Shown: positions 13,561 through 16,919 of the stretch, one piece after another | How the letters are laid out: every line of letters starts with the position of its first letter | Numbering within the stretch: position 1 is the stretch's first letter | Assembly (NCBI GenBank): GCA_964529265.1 | Contig: CAZGVW010000026.1 | Span: 1-16,919 of the forward strand | Direction: 5' to 3' | Length of the DNA stretch: 16,919 nucleotides | Origin: CAZGVW01 sp964529265 | GTDB taxonomy: Bacteria; Planctomycetota; Phycisphaerae; Phycisphaerales; UBA1924 | Notes under the pieces: generated by a model | The model's database searches: none | Seen by the model: the letters and a program-made list of their open reading frames with translations, nothing else | What the model was told of the DNA's origin: nothing | Position numbers and translations under genes: made by a program

Positions 13561-14504
13561 GGGGCGCCATCCTTCAGCCAGCCGATGCGCGCCAGAAAGC
13601 CCTTCAGGATCGCGTTGAACCCCTCGACGTCCTCCATCATGAGGAAGTGCGAGACGCCGGTCATCGCGCGGTATTCGACATCGTCCGACAGCGTGCGCAC
13701 ATAGGCTTCGTATTCCGGCGTCCAGAAGGGCGATTCGGCGACGACGACGAGCAACGGCGCGGGGATGGGGTCGTCGCTCCAGATGGCGGGGTCGAGCGCG
13801 GCTTCGAACGCGCCGATCATGACCTCCCGCGGCGTGGCGAGCATCGCCTCGCGCACCTTCAGCCGCGTGGGTTCGGGCGCGGTCTCGAGCATGGCGTCGA
13901 TGAACCGCTCGGTTCGCGGCCGCCAGTCTTCGCCGCGGAAGATGGCGAGGAGCTGCTCCGCCTGGGCCGGATCGGTGAAGAAGTTGCGCAGGGCGCCGTC
14001 GATCGCGACCACGCCGGCGGTGCGCTCCGGGAAGAGCCGCGCGAACTGCCGCGCCACGGGCGCGCCGTTGCTGTGGCCGACGACCACGGCCTCGCGCACG
14101 CCCGCATCGTCCATAACCGCGGCGACGGATCGGGCGAAGAGGTCCATGGAATATGCATCGGGTTGCTCGCTCTCGCCGTGGCCGGGCAGATCGAGCGCGA
14201 TGAGGCGCAGGCCGGCGCCGCGCAGGCCCTCCATCTGGGCGTCGAAGAACGTGCGGTTGCAGGACCAGCCGTGGATGAAGACCACGGCGCGGTCGCCGCG
14301 GCCGATCGAGTCGTAGACGATGGCGACGCCGTCGAGGTCGGCGGTGCGCGTGACTGGCGCCGATGGCTCGGGCGCGATCTCGCGCCCGGGCATGCTCTGG
14401 CATGCGGGCAGGGCAAGTGCGCCGCAGAGGAGCGCGAGGGCGAGCCCGAGGCCGGGGGCGAAGGCAGCGAAGGATCGGAAACAGCGTGTGCGGTGAGCGC
14501 TCAT
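13557..14504 (-). CDS. Lipoprotein alpha/beta hydrolase
   Basis: This protein has 315 residues. The N-terminus has a positively charged start, a hydrophobic stretch and the lipobox LPAC with Cys35, so it should be lipid-anchored outside the cytoplasmic membrane. The alpha/beta-hydrolase fold is shown by the oxyanion motif FIHGW (76-80), DLPGHGES (105-112), the nucleophile elbow GHSNG (Ser145) in place of the more usual GHSMG, and GVSHF with His286. The acid residue is uncertain, with Glu257 in VVAESPFW a candidate. The substrate is unknown; an ester or lactone is a guess from the family. The gene starts four bases after the pyrB stop, without a Shine-Dalgarno sequence, so it probably depends on pyrB translation. 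Confidence 0.85.
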   Translation of the reverse strand: MSAHRTRCFRSFAAFAPGLGLALALLCGALALPACQSMPGREIAPEPSAPVTRTADLDGVAIVYDSIGRGDRAVVFIHGWSCNRTFFDAQMEGLRGAGLRLIALDLPGHGESEQPDAYSMDLFARSVAAVMDDAGVREAVVVGHSNGAPVARQFARLFPERTAGVVAIDGALRNFFTDPAQAEQLLAIFRGEDWRPRTERFIDAMLETAPEPTRLKVREAMLATPREVMIGAFEAALDPAIWSDDPIPAPLLVVVAESPFWTPEYEAYVRTLSDDVEYRAMTGVSHFLMMEDVEGFNAILKGFLARIGWLKDGAP

Positions 14505-14508
14505 GCGC

Positions 14509-15453
14509 TCATTGTGCGCGCTCGCGGGCCTCGATGCACGCCTCCAGCGCCCCCATGCGCACGGCGACGCCCAGGGCCACCTGCCGGAGAATGCGGCTGC
14601 GGGGGCCGTCGGCGACGGCGCTGGCGATCTCGACGCCGCGGTTCATGGGGCCGGGGTGCATGACGATCGCGCCGTCCTTCATGCGATCGGCGCGCTGCTC
14701 GCTCAGTTGATATCCCTCGGCGTAGTCGCGCAGGGAGGCGATGGTCGAGCCGCGCTCCAGTTGGATGCGCAGCATCTGCACGGCGTCGAGGCGCGGGAGC
14801 ACGGCGTCGAAATCATGCGTCACTTCGCAGCCCAGCGCGGCGAGCGACCCCGGGCACAGCGCCGGCGGGCCGATGCACACCACCCGCGCCCCGAGGCGCG
14901 TGAGCGCCGCGATGTCCGATCGCGCCACGCGCGAGCCGGAGATATCGCCCACGATCCCGACTTCGAGGCCGTCGAGATCGAACTCGTCCTGCCGCGCGAA
15001 GGCCTCGGCGATGGTCCACGCATCGAGCAGGCCCTGCGTCGGGTGCTCGTGCCGTCCGTCGCCCGCGTTGAGCACGCAGCAATCGACGTGTCGCGCGATG
15101 AGTTCGGCCGCGCCGGAGGCCTCGTCGCGCACCACGAGCGCATCCACCGCCATGGCCTCCACCGTGCGCGACGTATCGGTGAGCGTTTCGCCCTTGCTGA
15201 TTGATGAGCCGGTCGAGAGATCGACCACGTGCGCGCCGAGGCGCATCGCGGCGATGGCGAAACTGGAGCGGGTGCGCGTGGAGTCCTCGAAGAAGAGCGT
15301 GGCGACGGTGCGGCTCGCGAGCGGCGGCTGGTCGGCTTCGCCCATGAGGCCGGAGCGCACATAGGGCGCCGCCGCGGCAAGGAAAGCCCGGATGCGCGGG
15401 GCGTCGAGCGACTGGAGGCCGAGGAGGTGTCGGCTGGCGGTGTCGGCCGGCAT
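14509..15453 (-). CDS. pyrB: Aspartate carbamoyltransferase, catalytic chain
   Basis: This cytoplasmic protein of 314 residues catalyses carbamoyl phosphate + L-aspartate to N-carbamoyl-aspartate, the committed step of pyrimidine synthesis. The carbamoyl-phosphate motif FFEDSTRTRSSF (54-65) is intact. So are SSISKGETLTDT (83-94, Lys87), HEHPTQGLLD (135-144), VGDISGSRVARSD (168-180) and MHPGPMNRG (265-273). Its length suits the PyrB type without a fused regulatory chain. No pyrI or pyrC lies in the window. The gene follows a hairpin downstream of the large lipoprotein gene and lacks a Shine-Dalgarno sequence at its ATG. Confidence 0.95.
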   Translation of the reverse strand: MPADTASRHLLGLQSLDAPRIRAFLAAAAPYVRSGLMGEADQPPLASRTVATLFFEDSTRTRSSFAIAAMRLGAHVVDLSTGSSISKGETLTDTSRTVEAMAVDALVVRDEASGAAELIARHVDCCVLNAGDGRHEHPTQGLLDAWTIAEAFARQDEFDLDGLEVGIVGDISGSRVARSDIAALTRLGARVVCIGPPALCPGSLAALGCEVTHDFDAVLPRLDAVQMLRIQLERGSTIASLRDYAEGYQLSEQRADRMKDGAIVMHPGPMNRGVEIASAVADGPRSRILRQVALGVAVRMGALEACIEARERAQ

Positions 15454-15513
15454 GGCGGCGGGGATGGTACGGGACGCGGCCGTCGGATGGCGGCGCGGCG
15501 TATCACCCGGCGT

Positions 15514-15537
15514 CGCCGCGGGCTCGGCCCCGCGGCG
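15514..15537 (-). terminator. Hairpin after the large lipoprotein gene
   Basis: CGCCGCGGG (15514-15522) and CCCGCGGCG (15529-15537) form a perfect 9-bp stem with loop CTCGGC. It lies three bases beyond the stop codon of the lipoprotein gene and 60 bases before pyrB. There is no U-tract on the transcribed strand, so it may act as a weak or factor-dependent terminator, or as mRNA 3'-end protection. Confidence 0.45.
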
Positions 15538-15540
15538 GAT

Positions 15541-16896
15541 TCAGTCTTCCTGCGCCTCAACCAGCCGCGGATCGGCCACGATCTCAATCGGCGCGATGGC
15601 CTCCGCCACGCCGCCGGTCGCGGCGTCGCGGATGGTGGCCTTCAGGCGGTACGAACCCACGGAGAGGTTCTCCGGCAGTTCGATGAGCTGCACCATATAG
15701 AAATCGCGGCGCTTGTTGCGGGAGAAGTCGCGCACGGTCTCCTCCGGCCGCCGCCAGACGAGCGCGCCGTCCGCATCGGTGAAGAGATTCACTTCCTGCG
15801 AGAGTTCGACGACGTATCCCGGCTCGCCTGCGGCGCCGGTGGCGCTTTTCGTCGAGAATCGCTCCACCTCGGCGTAGACGATGAGCCGGTGGGCGCGCCC
15901 GGCGAGCAGCCGCGGGCCGGGCAACGGGGTGTAGACGCCGAAACCATCGACGCGCGAGCAGAGTTCCATCGTCGAGAGATCGAGCGGGGACCATTCATCG
16001 AGGCGCTCCGCGGCCGCGCGCACGGCGTCGGCGAGCGTGGCGCCGGCGTCCGAAGCCGCGGAGGACTTGGCCATGGCGCGGGCGATCTTCTCGTGCATTT
16101 CCGACCAGGCGCGCAGGGCCTCCTGCTCGCGCGGGGAGATGCGGGTGCGGTCGATGAGTCCGGCGGAGGCGCCGGGGGAGACGAGCTCAAGGGAAGCCAG
16201 CGCCGCCGCGGCAAAGAGCGGCGACCCCGCCTCGACCGCCTGGACGCTGAGGAGTTCGCGCAAGTCCTGCGCGATGCGGTGCTTGCGTTCATCGGGGGTT
16301 TCGACGAGCGCAAGTGGCTCCGGCAGAGCAATTTCCAGCGGCTGGTTGGCGCCGATCGATTCGCCGTGTTTGAGGCGGGCGGAGGAGGGGATGGGTTCGC
16401 CGCGGATGGCCTCGGCGTCGGCCTGGGTGCGCTTGCTGAACTCGAACGGCTCCAACTCCATGGGAGGGCCGGGTTTACGGCTGGGGGGCGGGGCCGCGGC
16501 AATGGTGTTGGCGGGCGCGGGCTCGGAATCGGTTTTTTGCGTTTCCGATGCGGATTCGGGCGCTGCGGCGGTGTCGGTCGCCGGGGTCTCCGTCTGGTCG
16601 AAGTTGCCCCGCGCGAGAGAGGGCAGCGTGAGCGCGTTCTGCTCGAAAATTGACGTCAGATCGAGCGATTGTGTCGCTGTGGGCGCGGTGAGGGGCTGGA
16701 CCTGCTCGGATTCTGCCGCCGCGGCCGCGGTTTCGGCGGTGGCAGCCGCGGATTCGCCCGGCGGCGCATCGAAATGGTCGAGGCCGGTGGAGAACCGGGC
16801 GTCGGCGCCGCCGGACGAGGAGGAAGCGCACCCGCCGATGGGGGATGCCGCGGCGACGAGGAGGATGGTGGTGATCGCGGCGACGCGTCGCGGCAT
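15541..16896 (-). CDS. Large planctomycete-type lipoprotein
   Basis: This protein has 451 residues. AAGGAG on the coding strand lies eight bases before the ATG, which supports this start. The N-terminus MPRRVAAITTILLVAAASPI leads to GGC, giving a lipidated Cys23. Residues 24-145 are low-complexity Ala/Ser/Glu/Pro. Residues 195-305 are likely helical (ERKHRIAQDLRELLSVQAVE; AWSEMHEKIARAMAKSSAAS). Residues 312-442 read as a beta-sandwich: SRVDGFGVYTPLPG, RLIVYAEVERF, VVELSQEVNLFTDADGALVW, RNKRRDFYMVQLIELPENL and GSYRLKATIRD. I recall similar conserved proteins in planctomycetes without known function. A role in the envelope is inferred from the lipobox. Confidence 0.75.
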   Translation of the reverse strand: MPRRVAAITTILLVAAASPIGGCASSSSGGADARFSTGLDHFDAPPGESAAATAETAAAAAESEQVQPLTAPTATQSLDLTSIFEQNALTLPSLARGNFDQTETPATDTAAAPESASETQKTDSEPAPANTIAAAPPPSRKPGPPMELEPFEFSKRTQADAEAIRGEPIPSSARLKHGESIGANQPLEIALPEPLALVETPDERKHRIAQDLRELLSVQAVEAGSPLFAAAALASLELVSPGASAGLIDRTRISPREQEALRAWSEMHEKIARAMAKSSAASDAGATLADAVRAAAERLDEWSPLDLSTMELCSRVDGFGVYTPLPGPRLLAGRAHRLIVYAEVERFSTKSATGAAGEPGYVVELSQEVNLFTDADGALVWRRPEETVRDFSRNKRRDFYMVQLIELPENLSVGSYRLKATIRDAATGGVAEAIAPIEIVADPRLVEAQED

Positions 16897-16919
16897 GGCG
16901 GGGGCTCCTTCCCCCGGCG

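Noticed and set aside
15229..16653. 474-codon frame on the + strand opposite pyrB and the lipoprotein
   Set aside because: It spans two real genes on the opposite strand and has an Arg/Gly-rich translation typical of antisense frames.
1..16919. CRISPR arrays, tRNA, rRNA, transposase genes
   Set aside because: No regularly spaced repeats, cloverleaf-like sequences or transposase motifs were recognised on either strand.

Overview
The window looks like chromosomal DNA of a GC-rich planctomycete, most likely class Phycisphaerae. The evidence is two dockerin-like calcium-loop tails of the D-x-N/D-G-D/S-G-V-V ... DLA-LLG-WGPCP type common in that group, a 'GG-F ... RWDG-SW-PLG' repeat protein, a giant secreted RHS/YD-repeat protein, and several gene families and short dispersed repeats that I associate with planctomycete genomes. 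The species cannot be named from the sequence.

Left part (1-3.6 kb, + strand, strongly C-rich): a short accessory stretch holds a palindromic dispersed repeat, two strong hairpins and one doubtful small ORF. It is followed by a BRCT + MerR-type HTH + TPR protein whose last codons run into another short repeat. Then comes a repeat cluster and a secreted RWDG-repeat protein with a C-terminal dockerin-like tail. That gene is broken by a frame change that looks like an internal deletion.

Centre (3.77-10.55 kb, + strand): a 1934-codon exported RHS protein has its dockerin-like domain at the N-terminus and an unusual C-terminal region. That region contains three glycine tracts and motifs that by eye resemble phage tail-tube/Hcp-like proteins. 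A hairpin terminator candidate follows, then a lipoprotein with two retropepsin-like DTG motifs.

Right part (10.57-16.9 kb, all - strand): a co-directional run reads, in transcription order, a large planctomycete-type lipoprotein, pyrB (aspartate carbamoyltransferase), a lipoprotein alpha/beta hydrolase, a DUF5946-like zinc-ribbon protein (GTGA overlap with the hydrolase), gmk (guanylate kinase), a GH57 alpha-amylase-type enzyme and a small membrane-anchored protein. Pyrimidine synthesis, GMP phosphorylation and alpha-glucan metabolism are the recognisable metabolic roles.

The best candidates for something new are the RHS protein with its apparent tail-tube/Hcp-like tail and the BRCT-MerR-TPR fusion. 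No CRISPR array, rRNA, tRNA or transposase was seen.
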